The position numbers were made by a program, and so were the translations under genes. The notes beneath the pieces are model-generated. The model saw only the letters and a program-made list of their open reading frames with translations. It made no database searches and had not been told where the DNA came from. 9,068 nucleotides of DNA from Schlegelella_A sp038225015 (GTDB lineage Bacteria; Pseudomonadota; Gammaproteobacteria; Burkholderiales; Burkholderiaceae_C). The stretch is from the NCBI GenBank assembly GCA_038225015.1, contig JBBRFB010000131.1, positions 1-9,068 of the forward strand, in the 5' to 3' direction. Below are positions 1-5,564 of the stretch, one piece after another. The first letter of the stretch is position 1. Each line of letters starts with the position of its first letter.

Positions 1-1019
1 AGCTCCTTCACGGCGTGCTGGGCCCGCGCCACGGCCAGGCCGTAGCCGGGCACGATGATCACGGTCTCGGCGTTGCCGAGGATGAAAGCGGCGTCGTCGG
101 CGCTGCCGCTCTTGACCGGCCGCTGCTCGGCCTTGCCCGCCGCCGGGCCGGCCTCACCGCCGAAGCCGCCCAGGATCACGTTGAAGAACGAGCGGTTCAT
201 CGCCTTGCACATGATGTAGCTCAGGATCGCACCCGAGCTGCCGACCAGCGAGCCGGCGATGATGAGCATGGCGTTGTTCAGCGAAAAGCCGATGCCGGCC
301 GCCGCCCAGCCCGAGTAGCTGTTGAGCATCGAGACGACCACCGGCATGTCGGCGCCGCCGATCGGGATGATGATGAGGACGCCGAGCACGAACGCGAGAA
401 CGAGCAAGGCGGTGAAGTCGAACCAGCTCTGGCTGTCGACGAAGCCGTAGATGAAGAAGACCAGCGCCAAGCCGAGCACGAGGTTGACGATGTGCTGGCC
501 GCGGAACTGGACCGGCGCGCCCTGGAACAGGCGGAACTTGTACTTGCCCGAGAGCTTGCCGAAGGCGATCACCGAGCCGCTGAACGTGATGGCGCCGATG
601 GCCGCACCGAGCGCCAGCTCGAGCCGGTTGCCACCGGGAATCGGCACGCCCTTCGCGACGATGCCGAAGGCGTTCGGCTCGGCGACCGCGGCGACAGCGA
701 TGAACACCGCCGCCAGGCCGATCATGCTGTGGAAGAAGGCAACGAGCTCGGGCATCTGCGTCATCTCGACGGTGCGGGCGCGGTAGGCGCCGTAGCCGCC
801 GCCGACGACGAGCCCGATCAGCACCCAGACCATGCCGAACAGGTTGCCGCCGGCGAGCTTGACGATCAGCGCCGCGGTCGTGCCCACCGCGATCGTCATG
901 CCGACCATGCCGAACAGGTTGCCGCGGATCGAGGTCGTCGGGTGCGACAGGCCCTTCAGGGCCTGGATGAAGCAGATGCTCGCGACCAGGTAGAGCAGCG
1001 TGACGACGTCGAGGCTCAT
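1..1019 (-). CDS. pntB: NAD(P) transhydrogenase subunit beta (PntB), 3' end cut by window edge
   Basis: This is the beta subunit of the proton-translocating nicotinamide nucleotide transhydrogenase. It spans the inner membrane and binds NADP(H), coupling hydride transfer from NADH to NADP+ to proton entry. The frame is open from the ATG at 1019 to the window edge, giving 339 full codons of a protein usually about 460 long. Residues from about 1 to 275 are mostly hydrophobic helices (domain II), beginning MSLDVVTLLYLVASICFIQA. The last visible part enters domain III with the NADP-binding segment VIIVPGYGLAVARAQ (Gly325-Tyr326-Gly327). The start overlaps the pntAB stop as ATGA. A GGAGG Shine-Dalgarno at 1030-1034, inside pntAB, sits 10 nt upstream and fixes the start. 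Translational coupling within the pnt operon is likely. The identification is firm; only the missing C-terminus (most of domain III) cannot be checked. Confidence 0.96.
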   Translation of the reverse strand, partial: MSLDVVTLLYLVASICFIQALKGLSHPTTSIRGNLFGMVGMTIAVGTTAALIVKLAGGNLFGMVWVLIGLVVGGGYGAYRARTVEMTQMPELVAFFHSMIGLAAVFIAVAAVAEPNAFGIVAKGVPIPGGNRLELALGAAIGAITFSGSVIAFGKLSGKYKFRLFQGAPVQFRGQHIVNLVLGLALVFFIYGFVDSQSWFDFTALLVLAFVLGVLIIIPIGGADMPVVVSMLNSYSGWAAAGIGFSLNNAMLIIAGSLVGSSGAILSYIMCKAMNRSFFNVILGGFGGEAGPAAGKAEQRPVKSGSADDAAFILGNAETVIIVPGYGLAVARAQHAVKE

Positions 1020-1339
1020 TTCGCCGCCGCCTCCGCCGGCGCCGCCTTCTTCTCCTTCTTCCTGAACATCTCGAGCCTCCGGCGGGTGACGAGGAAGCCG
1101 CCGAAGACGTTCACCGCGGCGAGCGCGACGGCGAGCACGCCCATCGACTTGCCGAGCCACGTCTCGGTGAGCGCGGCGGCCAGCATCGCGCCGACGATGA
1201 CGATCGCCGAGATGGCGTTCGTCACCGCCATCAGCGGCGTGTGCAGGGCCGGTGTCACGGTCCAGACGACGTGGTAGCCGACGTAGATCGCAAGCACGAA
1301 GATGATGAGGTTGATGACGGTGTGCGAAACGACGTCCAT
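1016..1339 (-). CDS. pntAB: NAD(P) transhydrogenase subunit alpha 2, membrane part (PntAB)
   Basis: This small integral membrane subunit of 107 residues corresponds to the C-terminal membrane part of the single-chain E. coli PntA. In organisms with a split alpha subunit it is a separate protein that joins PntB to form the proton channel. Three hydrophobic helices are visible at about residues 8-26, 35-57 and 67-84. The family-typical stretch TPALHTPLMAVTNAISAIVI links helices 1 and 2. The C-terminus is short, basic and alanine-rich (RRRLEMFRKKEKKAAP). The ATG at 1339 follows a GGAGAGA-like ribosome site near 1348-1354. The gene starts 38 nt after pntAA and its stop overlaps the pntB start by 4 nt, so the three genes almost certainly form one transcript. 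Confidence 0.96.
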   Translation of the reverse strand: MDVVSHTVINLIIFVLAIYVGYHVVWTVTPALHTPLMAVTNAISAIVIVGAMLAAALTETWLGKSMGVLAVALAAVNVFGGFLVTRRRLEMFRKKEKKAAPAEAAAK

Positions 1340-1377
1340 GACTTGGATCTCTCCGGTTGCTTCTTGTCGGCGCCGGA

Positions 1378-2508
1378 TCAGGCGCGCCTGACCTGGCCGC
1401 CCTGGGTGACCAGGCAGGCGGCGACGATGTCGTCGTCGAGCGGCACGGCGAAGCCGCCTTCCTTGGTGAGCACGAGCTTGAGAAAGTCGAGCACGTTGCG
1501 GGCGTAGAGCGACGTGGCGTCGGCGCCGACCCGGGCCGCGAGTTTGGTCTCGCCGACGATCGTGACGCCGTGCCGCTCGACGACCTGGTCGGCAACGCTG
1601 AGCGGCGTGTTGCCGCCGACGCCGCCGGGGCCCTTGCCAGCGGCAATGTCGACGATCACCGAGCCCGGCTTCATCGACTTCACCTTCTCCTCGCTGACGA
1701 GCACCGGCGCGGCGCGGCGGGGGATCAGCGCGGTGGCGATCACGATGTCGGCGGCGGCGATGCGCTTGGCGACCTCTATCTTCTGACGGTCGAGCCAGCT
1801 TTGCGGCATCGGCCTGGCGTAGCCGCCGACGCCCTCGGCGGCTTCTTTTTCCTCGGCAGTCTCGTAGGGCACCTCGATGAACTTGGCGCCGAGCGACTCG
1901 ACCTGCTCCTTGACGCTCGGCCGCACGTCGCTCGCCTCGATCACGGCGCCGAGCCGCTTGGCGGTGGCGATCGCCTGCAGGCCGGCCACGCCGACACCGA
2001 GGACGACGACGCGCGCCGCCTTCACGGTGCCGGCGGCCGTCATCAGCATCGGGAAGAAGCGCTGGTAGCGGTCGGCCGCGATCATCACCGCCTTGTAGCC
2101 GGCGATGTTCGCCTGCGACGACAGCACGTCCATGCTCTGCGCGCGCGTCGTCCGCGGCGCTGCCTCGAGCGCGAAGCTGGTGAGCCCGGCGGCGGCGAGC
2201 GCCTCGAGGCCGGCGCGGTCGAAAGGGTTGAGCATGCCGACGAGGTTGCTGCCGCTCTTCATGAGCACGAGCTCGGCGGCGTCGGGCGAGCGGACCTTGA
2301 GCACCAGGTCGCAGGCGAAGGCCCCGGCGCGGTCGGTGATCTCGGCGCCAGCGGCGACATACGCCTCGTCGACGGCGCTCGCCGCGACCCCGGCGCCGGA
2401 TTCGATCCGCACCGTGTGCCCCTGCGCCTTCAGCTTGCGGGTCGTTTCCGGCGTGGCGGCCACGCGCGTCTCGCCGGCCGCTGTCTCGCGCGGCACTCCG
2501 ATCATCAT
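1378..2508 (-). CDS. pntAA: NAD(P) transhydrogenase subunit alpha 1, NAD(H)-binding (PntAA)
   Basis: This is the peripheral, cytoplasmic NAD(H)-binding domain I of transhydrogenase, 376 residues, the usual size for the split form known from Rhodospirillum rubrum. It belongs to the alanine dehydrogenase/PNT family. The N-terminus MMIGVPRETAAGETRVAATP is the family signature. The RQD loop that reaches toward domain III is intact (PRTTRAQSMDVLSSQ, with Arg119, Gln124 and Asp127). The Rossmann dinucleotide motif is GVGVAG at 171-176, followed by the acidic/polar EASDVR segment. Two ATGs are adjacent. The first (2508) is favoured because GAGGAGA at 2517-2523 lies about 8 nt before it. It is the first gene of the pntAA-pntAB-pntB operon and is divergent from the Nudix gene. 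No lesion is visible. Confidence 0.97.
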   Translation of the reverse strand: MMIGVPRETAAGETRVAATPETTRKLKAQGHTVRIESGAGVAASAVDEAYVAAGAEITDRAGAFACDLVLKVRSPDAAELVLMKSGSNLVGMLNPFDRAGLEALAAAGLTSFALEAAPRTTRAQSMDVLSSQANIAGYKAVMIAADRYQRFFPMLMTAAGTVKAARVVVLGVGVAGLQAIATAKRLGAVIEASDVRPSVKEQVESLGAKFIEVPYETAEEKEAAEGVGGYARPMPQSWLDRQKIEVAKRIAAADIVIATALIPRRAAPVLVSEEKVKSMKPGSVIVDIAAGKGPGGVGGNTPLSVADQVVERHGVTIVGETKLAARVGADATSLYARNVLDFLKLVLTKEGGFAVPLDDDIVAACLVTQGGQVRRA

Positions 2509-2516
2509 GTTGCTCG

Positions 2517-2523
2517 TCTCCTC
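2517..2523 (-). promoter_or_regulatory. Shine-Dalgarno site of pntAA
   Basis: On the minus strand this reads GAGGAGA, about 8 nt upstream of the first of two tandem ATG codons. It supports initiation at 2508. Initiation at 2505 would add only 3 nt of spacing and cannot be ruled out. Confidence 0.7.
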
Positions 2524-2565
2524 GTCCCCCGTCGGCGGACGCCGGAGCTTACAAGAAAGCCGCGA

Positions 2566-2586
2566 CGCCGCGTCAGCGGCGCCGCT
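2566..2586. other. GC-rich hairpin/palindrome in the pntAA-nudJ divergent gap
   Basis: The 89-bp gap between the divergent pntAA and nudJ starts holds two overlapping inverted repeats. The first is a 6-bp all-GC stem, cgccgc (2566-2571) with gcggcg (2576-2581), around a GTCA loop. The second is the perfect 12-bp palindrome AGCGGCGCCGCT at 2575-2586. They share bases and cannot both form in one RNA. The palindrome ends 11 nt before the nudJ ATG, where a ribosome site would be expected, and no good Shine-Dalgarno is seen there. It could be an operator or an RNA structure limiting nudJ translation, or it may be chance in GC-rich DNA. I see no convincing -35/-10 pair in the gap in either direction. 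Confidence 0.35.
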
Positions 2587-2597
2587 AGCATCGCGCC

Positions 2598-3101
2598 ATG
2601 CCCGAGCGCTGGAAGCCGAGCGTCACCGTGGCCGCCATCGTCGCCGAGACGATCGACGGCGAGACGCGCTTTCTTTTCGTCGAGGAGGAAACGTCGGAAG
2701 GGTTGCGGCTCAACAACCCGGCCGGCCACCTCGAGCCGGGCGAGTCGCCGGCGCAGGCAGTGGCCCGCGAGGCGCTCGAGGAAACCGGCCGTCGGTTCAC
2801 GCCGCGCCATCTCGTCGGGATCTATCTTTCGCGCTACGAGCGGCCCGCGACCGCCGAAGACGTGACGTACGTGCGCCTGGCGTTCGCCGGCGACATCGGC
2901 GCCGCCGAGCCCGGCCTCGCACTCGACGTCGGCATCGTGCGCACGCTCTGGCTCACGCTCGCCGAGCTGAAGGCCTGCCGTGCGCGCCACCGCAGCACCC
3001 TCGTCCTTCGCTGCATCGAGGATTTCGTCGCCGGCCAGGCGTTTCCGCTCTCGGTCGTCAGCACCGATGCCACCGTCTTCGACCCCGAGGTGAAGCGCTG
3101 A
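2598..3101 (+). CDS. nudJ: NudJ-type Nudix hydrolase
   Basis: This is a 167-residue Nudix phosphohydrolase, a family that cleaves nucleoside diphosphates linked to another group. Its closest recognisable relative is E. coli NudJ (YmfB), a phosphatase described as acting on nucleoside tri- and diphosphates and on the thiamin precursor HMP-PP. The Nudix box occupies residues 43-65: Gly43, Glu49, then Arg57-Glu58 and Glu61-Glu62, with Gly64 as the final conserved glycine. The last box position is Arg65 instead of the usual hydrophobic residue. The N-terminal strand KPSVTVAAIVAE and the later segment STLVLRCIEDFVAG...FPL match the NudJ pattern. The gene lies 32 nt upstream of mnmA, as nudJ lies beside mnmA in E. 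coli, which supports the specific assignment. No clear Shine-Dalgarno precedes the ATG. The family is certain; the exact substrate is inferred. Confidence 0.9.
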   Translation: MPERWKPSVTVAAIVAETIDGETRFLFVEEETSEGLRLNNPAGHLEPGESPAQAVAREALEETGRRFTPRHLVGIYLSRYERPATAEDVTYVRLAFAGDIGAAEPGLALDVGIVRTLWLTLAELKACRARHRSTLVLRCIEDFVAGQAFPLSVVSTDATVFDPEVKR

Positions 3102-3133
3102 CGCGGGAAAGAGGTCGCCGGGATAATCGGCGC

Positions 3134-4333
3134 ATGGATGCAAAGCGGCGAATCGTCGTCGGCCTGTCGGGTGGAGTCGACTCGGCGGTCGCCGCCTGGC
3201 TTCTGAAGCGCGATGGCCACGAGGTGGTCGGCCTGTTCATGAAGAACTGGGAGGATGACGACGACGACGAGTACTGCTCGTCGCGCCAGGATTTCCTCGA
3301 TGCGGCCAGCGTCGCCGACGTCCTCGGCATCGAGATCGAGCACGTCAACTTCGCCGCCGAGTACAAGGACCGGGTCTTCGCAGAATTCCTGCGCGAGTAC
3401 CGGGCCGGGCGCACGCCGAATCCCGACGTGCTGTGCAACGCCGAGATCAAGTTCAAGGCCTTCCTGGAGCATGCCCTTCGCCTCGGCGCCGAGCGGATCG
3501 CGACCGGTCACTACGCGCGTGTGCGCCGCCCGTCCGGTGCCCCGGTCGAGCTGCTGAAGGGGCTCGACGGGCGCAAGGACCAGAGCTATTTCCTGCACCG
3601 GCTCGACCAGTCGCAGCTGTCCCGTGCCGTCTTCCCGCTCGGCGACATGAGGAAGACCGAGGTTCGCGAGATCGCAGCCCGGGTCGGCCTGCCCAATGCC
3701 GCCAAGAAGGACTCGACGGGCATCTGCTTCATCGGCGAGCGGCCGTTTCGCGAGTTTCTCGCCCGCTACCTGGCGAACACCCCGGGGCCGATCGAGGACG
3801 ATCGCGGCCGCCGCCTCGGAGAGCATGTCGGCCTGTCGTTCTACACCCTCGGCCAGCGCAAGGGGATCGGCATCGGCGGCCTGAAGGAGCGCGGGTTGGC
3901 GCGCGGCACGAGCGAGCATGCGCCCTGGTTCGTGGCGCGCAAGAACATGACGAGCAACGTGCTGACGATCGTGCAGGGCCACGATCACCCCTGGCTGCTG
4001 TCGCGCGCGCTCACGGCCGGCCAGGCGAGCTGGGTCGCCGGCCAGCCGCCGCGGCCGGGCTCGCGGCTTGCCGCCAAGACGCGCTACCGCCAGGCCGATG
4101 CCGCCTGCGAAGTAGAGGCCGCCGATGCGGCCGGCAGCCGCCTCGCCCTGCGCTTTGCAGAGGCGCAGTGGGGCGTCACACCTGGCCAGTCGGCGGTGCT
4201 GTACGACGGCGACGTATGCCTGGGCGGCGCCGTCATCGACCATGCCACGGCGGCCGCCGAGGCCGCCGATGCGAGGCCGGCCGCCGCGACCGAGCAACCG
4301 GTCACGACCGGGGCGGCACCGGCCGTCGCCTGA
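3134..4333 (+). CDS. mnmA: tRNA-specific 2-thiouridylase MnmA
   Basis: MnmA (TrmU) puts sulfur on C2 of the wobble uridine U34 in tRNAs for Lys, Glu and Gln. It activates the base with ATP and receives sulfur from the Tus relay. The protein is 399 residues; E. coli MnmA is 368. The PP-loop SGGVDS is at residues 12-17. Catalytic Cys101 lies in TPNPDVLCNAEIKFK and the second Cys198 in DSTGICFIGERPF, matching E. coli Cys102 and Cys199. The central GLSFYTLGQRKGIGIGG and the C-terminal barrel ending LYDGDVCLGGAVID are typical. Residues about 373-399 form an extra Ala/Pro/Thr-rich tail beyond the usual end. The frame stays open far upstream (to 2105), but the ATG at 3134 starts the conserved N-terminus (MDAKRRIVVGLSGG). 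The ribosome site is weak. It is probably cotranscribed with nudJ. Confidence 0.97.
   Translation: MDAKRRIVVGLSGGVDSAVAAWLLKRDGHEVVGLFMKNWEDDDDDEYCSSRQDFLDAASVADVLGIEIEHVNFAAEYKDRVFAEFLREYRAGRTPNPDVLCNAEIKFKAFLEHALRLGAERIATGHYARVRRPSGAPVELLKGLDGRKDQSYFLHRLDQSQLSRAVFPLGDMRKTEVREIAARVGLPNAAKKDSTGICFIGERPFREFLARYLANTPGPIEDDRGRRLGEHVGLSFYTLGQRKGIGIGGLKERGLARGTSEHAPWFVARKNMTSNVLTIVQGHDHPWLLSRALTAGQASWVAGQPPRPGSRLAAKTRYRQADAACEVEAADAAGSRLALRFAEAQWGVTPGQSAVLYDGDVCLGGAVIDHATAAAEAADARPAAATEQPVTTGAAPAVA
4252..4269 (+). repeat. Tandem 9-bp duplication in the MnmA tail
   Basis: GGCCGCCGA occurs twice in direct succession at 4252-4260 and 4261-4269, at the start of the Ala-rich tail. In addition the 15-mer GAGGCCGCCGATGCG at 4259-4273 is an exact copy of 4115-4129, in the same reading frame (both encode EAADA), 144 bp apart. 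This suggests replication slippage or local duplication. GC-rich alanine codons make short matches fairly likely by chance. Confidence 0.5.
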
Positions 4334-4348
4334 GCGCTGCAGGGCGTG

Positions 4349-4376
4349 GCAGCAGCGGGCAGAATCGGTCTGCTGC
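4349..4376 (+). other. Inverted repeat between mnmA and the secreted-protein gene
   Basis: GCAGCAG at 4349-4355 pairs with CTGCTGC at 4370-4376 across a 14-nt loop. A smaller, mutually exclusive stem, GCAGA at 4359-4363 with TCTGC at 4369-4373, lies inside. No T-tract follows, so an intrinsic terminator of mnmA is only a possibility. The rest of the 78-bp gap shows no clear promoter. Confidence 0.3.
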
Positions 4377-4397
4377 GGGCGACGCCTGCCGTGGATC

Positions 4398-4403
4398 AAG
4401 GAG
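4398..4403 (+). promoter_or_regulatory. Shine-Dalgarno site deciding the start at 4412
   Basis: AAGGAG, with 8 nt to the ATG at 4412. It selects this start over the in-frame ATG at 4346. The choice also places a clean signal peptide at the N-terminus. Confidence 0.8.
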
Positions 4404-4411
4404 CCCGAACC

Positions 4412-4837
4412 ATGCGTATCGCGACCTGTCTCGTCGTCTCGGCCGTCCTGGCGGCACCGGCCGCCGCCTCGGCGAACTGCTACTCGATGTACACGTCGCA
4501 GAACCAGCTGACGTACCAGTCGACAGTCACGCCGATCGACCTCTCGATGCGCATCTCCGACGCGATGCGCGCCCGCTTTCCGGGCGGATTCTTCGTCATG
4601 ATTCCCGACGACAGCGACTGCCGCGAGATCCGTGAAGGTGGCCTCACGCAGCCGCGTCTCGACGCCGTCGGCCAGAGCGGCAACTCGGCCAATGGCCCCG
4701 ATCGGCTGCTGCAGGCGTCGCCTCTCTTTCGTGACATCCGGCGCAGCGAAGGCAGCGACGCCGCGCTCCGCGGGTCCTCGGGCGGTGGCGGCCCGGTTGT
4801 GACCGCCCCGGCCAAGGCCCCCGCGCGACGACGCTGA
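4412..4837 (+). CDS. Small secreted protein of unknown function
   Basis: I do not recognise a named family. The product is 141 residues. Residues 1-21 form a signal peptide (MRIATCLVVSAVLAAPAAASA) with an ASA cleavage site, giving a mature protein that begins Asn22-Cys23. Asn just before Cys23 does not fit a lipobox, so export by signal peptidase I is more likely than lipidation. The mature part contains CYSMYTSQNQLTYQSTVTPI, then DLSMRISDAMRARFPGG and FFVMIPDDSDC. Cys23 and Cys70 are its only cysteines and could form a disulfide in the periplasm. From about residue 75 the sequence becomes low-complexity and probably disordered, ending in an Ala/Pro/Arg tail (APAKAPARRR). A strong AAGGAG fixes the start. 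It lies 78 bp after mnmA and may be its own unit. Its coding status is well supported; its role is unknown. Confidence 0.85.
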   Translation: MRIATCLVVSAVLAAPAAASANCYSMYTSQNQLTYQSTVTPIDLSMRISDAMRARFPGGFFVMIPDDSDCREIREGGLTQPRLDAVGQSGNSANGPDRLLQASPLFRDIRRSEGSDAALRGSSGGGGPVVTAPAKAPARRR

Positions 4838-4847
4838 CCACCGCCGT

Positions 4848-4878
4848 CCCGGCGCGCCCCCGGCCTGGCCGCGCCGGG
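4848..4878. terminator. Candidate bidirectional hairpin between convergent genes
   Basis: CCCGGCGCG at 4848-4856 and its exact reverse complement at 4870-4878 form a 9-bp GC stem around a 13-nt loop. It sits between the convergent stops at 4837 (plus) and 4880 (minus), filling most of the 42-bp gap. No T-tract follows on either strand, so it is not a classical intrinsic terminator. It could still act as a 3' end or RNA-stabilising hairpin for both transcripts. Confidence 0.5.
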
Positions 4879-4879
4879 C

Positions 4880-5464
4880 TCACTTCGCGCGTGCCAGGTC
4901 CATCGTCCCGTAGGTCGAATACGTGCTGCCGGCGGCCTTGGGCACGCAGACGAGGCCGACCTCGGTGAAGCCCGGCGCCATCAGGTTGGCGCAGTGTCCC
5001 GGGCTCGCGACCCAGCCGTCGATCACCGCGTTGACGTCGGGATAGCCGGCGGCAATGTTCTCGCCAAGACTGCTCCAGACGTAGCCGGTCGCACTGACGC
5101 GGTCGGCAAGGCTGCGGCCGTCGGCGCTCGTGTGCGAGAAATAATTGTTCGCCGCCATGTCCTTCGAGTGCGCGTCGGCCGCCTGGGTCAGCTTGTCGCT
5201 CCAGGCCAGCGGCGTCGTCGATGCGAACCGCCCGGAGCTGCCGCAGTCGGCACCGCCGGCGCGAAGCTGGTTGACGCGCGCCAGGGCGCTGGCGGCGAAG
5301 TCGGGCAGGCCGCAGGTCGAGCCGCTCGAAGTCGCGGCGGCCGACGATGGAGGGGGTGCGCCGGCGGCCGGCCCAGTCAAAGTGCCTCCATCGCCACCGC
5401 CGCACGCCACGAGCGACAGTGCCGTGAGAAGCGAGAGCGATGTGAGCGCGAGCCGAATCGACAT
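4880..5464 (-). CDS. CAP/SCP-domain lipoprotein
   Basis: This 194-residue protein belongs to the CAP superfamily (CRISP, antigen 5, PR-1; also called SCP). Bacterial members are usually exported and mostly of unknown function. The N-terminus is a lipoprotein signal with lipobox LVAC, so Cys21 would be lipidated after cleavage. A Gly/Pro/Ser linker follows to about residue 50. The CAP domain covers about 55-192: it begins with a helix around ALARVNQLRAGG, then AWSDKLTQAADAHSKDMA, NYFSHTSADGRS (His111), LGENIAAGY (Glu135) and SPGHCANLMAPGFTEVG (His157, Glu168). These His and Glu residues match the conserved CAP cavity. Additional cysteines (51, 74, 158, 173) may form disulfides. The Shine-Dalgarno is weak. 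It is transcribed divergently from paiB and converges on the small secreted-protein gene. No neighbour indicates a specific role. Confidence 0.93.
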   Translation of the reverse strand: MSIRLALTSLSLLTALSLVACGGGDGGTLTGPAAGAPPPSSAAATSSGSTCGLPDFAASALARVNQLRAGGADCGSSGRFASTTPLAWSDKLTQAADAHSKDMAANNYFSHTSADGRSLADRVSATGYVWSSLGENIAAGYPDVNAVIDGWVASPGHCANLMAPGFTEVGLVCVPKAAGSTYSTYGTMDLARAK

Positions 5465-5499
5465 CGGTACAGGCTAGCGGCGTGGTGTGCACCGAGGGG

Positions 5500-5527
5500 T
5501 AAACAGAGGTAACGGCCGGCGCATACT
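5500..5527 (+). promoter_or_regulatory. Possible sigma70 promoter for paiB
   Basis: TAAACA (5500-5505) and CATACT (5522-5527) match the -35 and -10 consensus at 4 of 6 positions each, with a 16-bp spacer. They would place transcription start about 30 nt before the paiB ATG. The 100-bp divergent gap (5465-5564) also carries the CAP gene start; no convincing promoter for that direction was found. This is by eye only. Confidence 0.3.
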
Positions 5528-5564
5528 TCCTGCTCCCGCGACTTTCGAACGACTCCGGCGCGCG

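Noticed and set aside
15..1277. A 420-residue plus-strand reading frame rich in Asp, His, Arg and Ala.
   Set aside because: It is antisense to pntB and pntAB, which are confidently recognised. Its composition is the usual reverse-complement shadow of GC-rich membrane-protein genes.
1357..2865. A 502-residue plus-strand reading frame opposite pntAA.
   Set aside because: It is antisense to pntAA and then runs through nudJ in the wrong frame, with shadow-like composition and no recognisable domain.
2105..3133. A 343-codon open stretch in frame with and upstream of mnmA, making a 742-residue reading frame.
   Set aside because: It runs antisense to pntAA and in a wrong frame through nudJ, both clear genes. 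The conserved MnmA N-terminus starts at the ATG at 3134, so the upstream part is an artefact of GC-rich sequence with few stops.
3109..3133. A GGATAAT stretch before mnmA as a -10 box for a separate promoter.
   Set aside because: It lies within about 15 nt of the start codon with no -35, so it would give a nearly leaderless transcript. Cotranscription with nudJ is simpler.
4346..4411. An earlier in-frame ATG for the small secreted protein.
   Set aside because: The start at 4412 has an AAGGAG at the right spacing and yields a proper signal peptide; the earlier start would bury it 22 residues inside.
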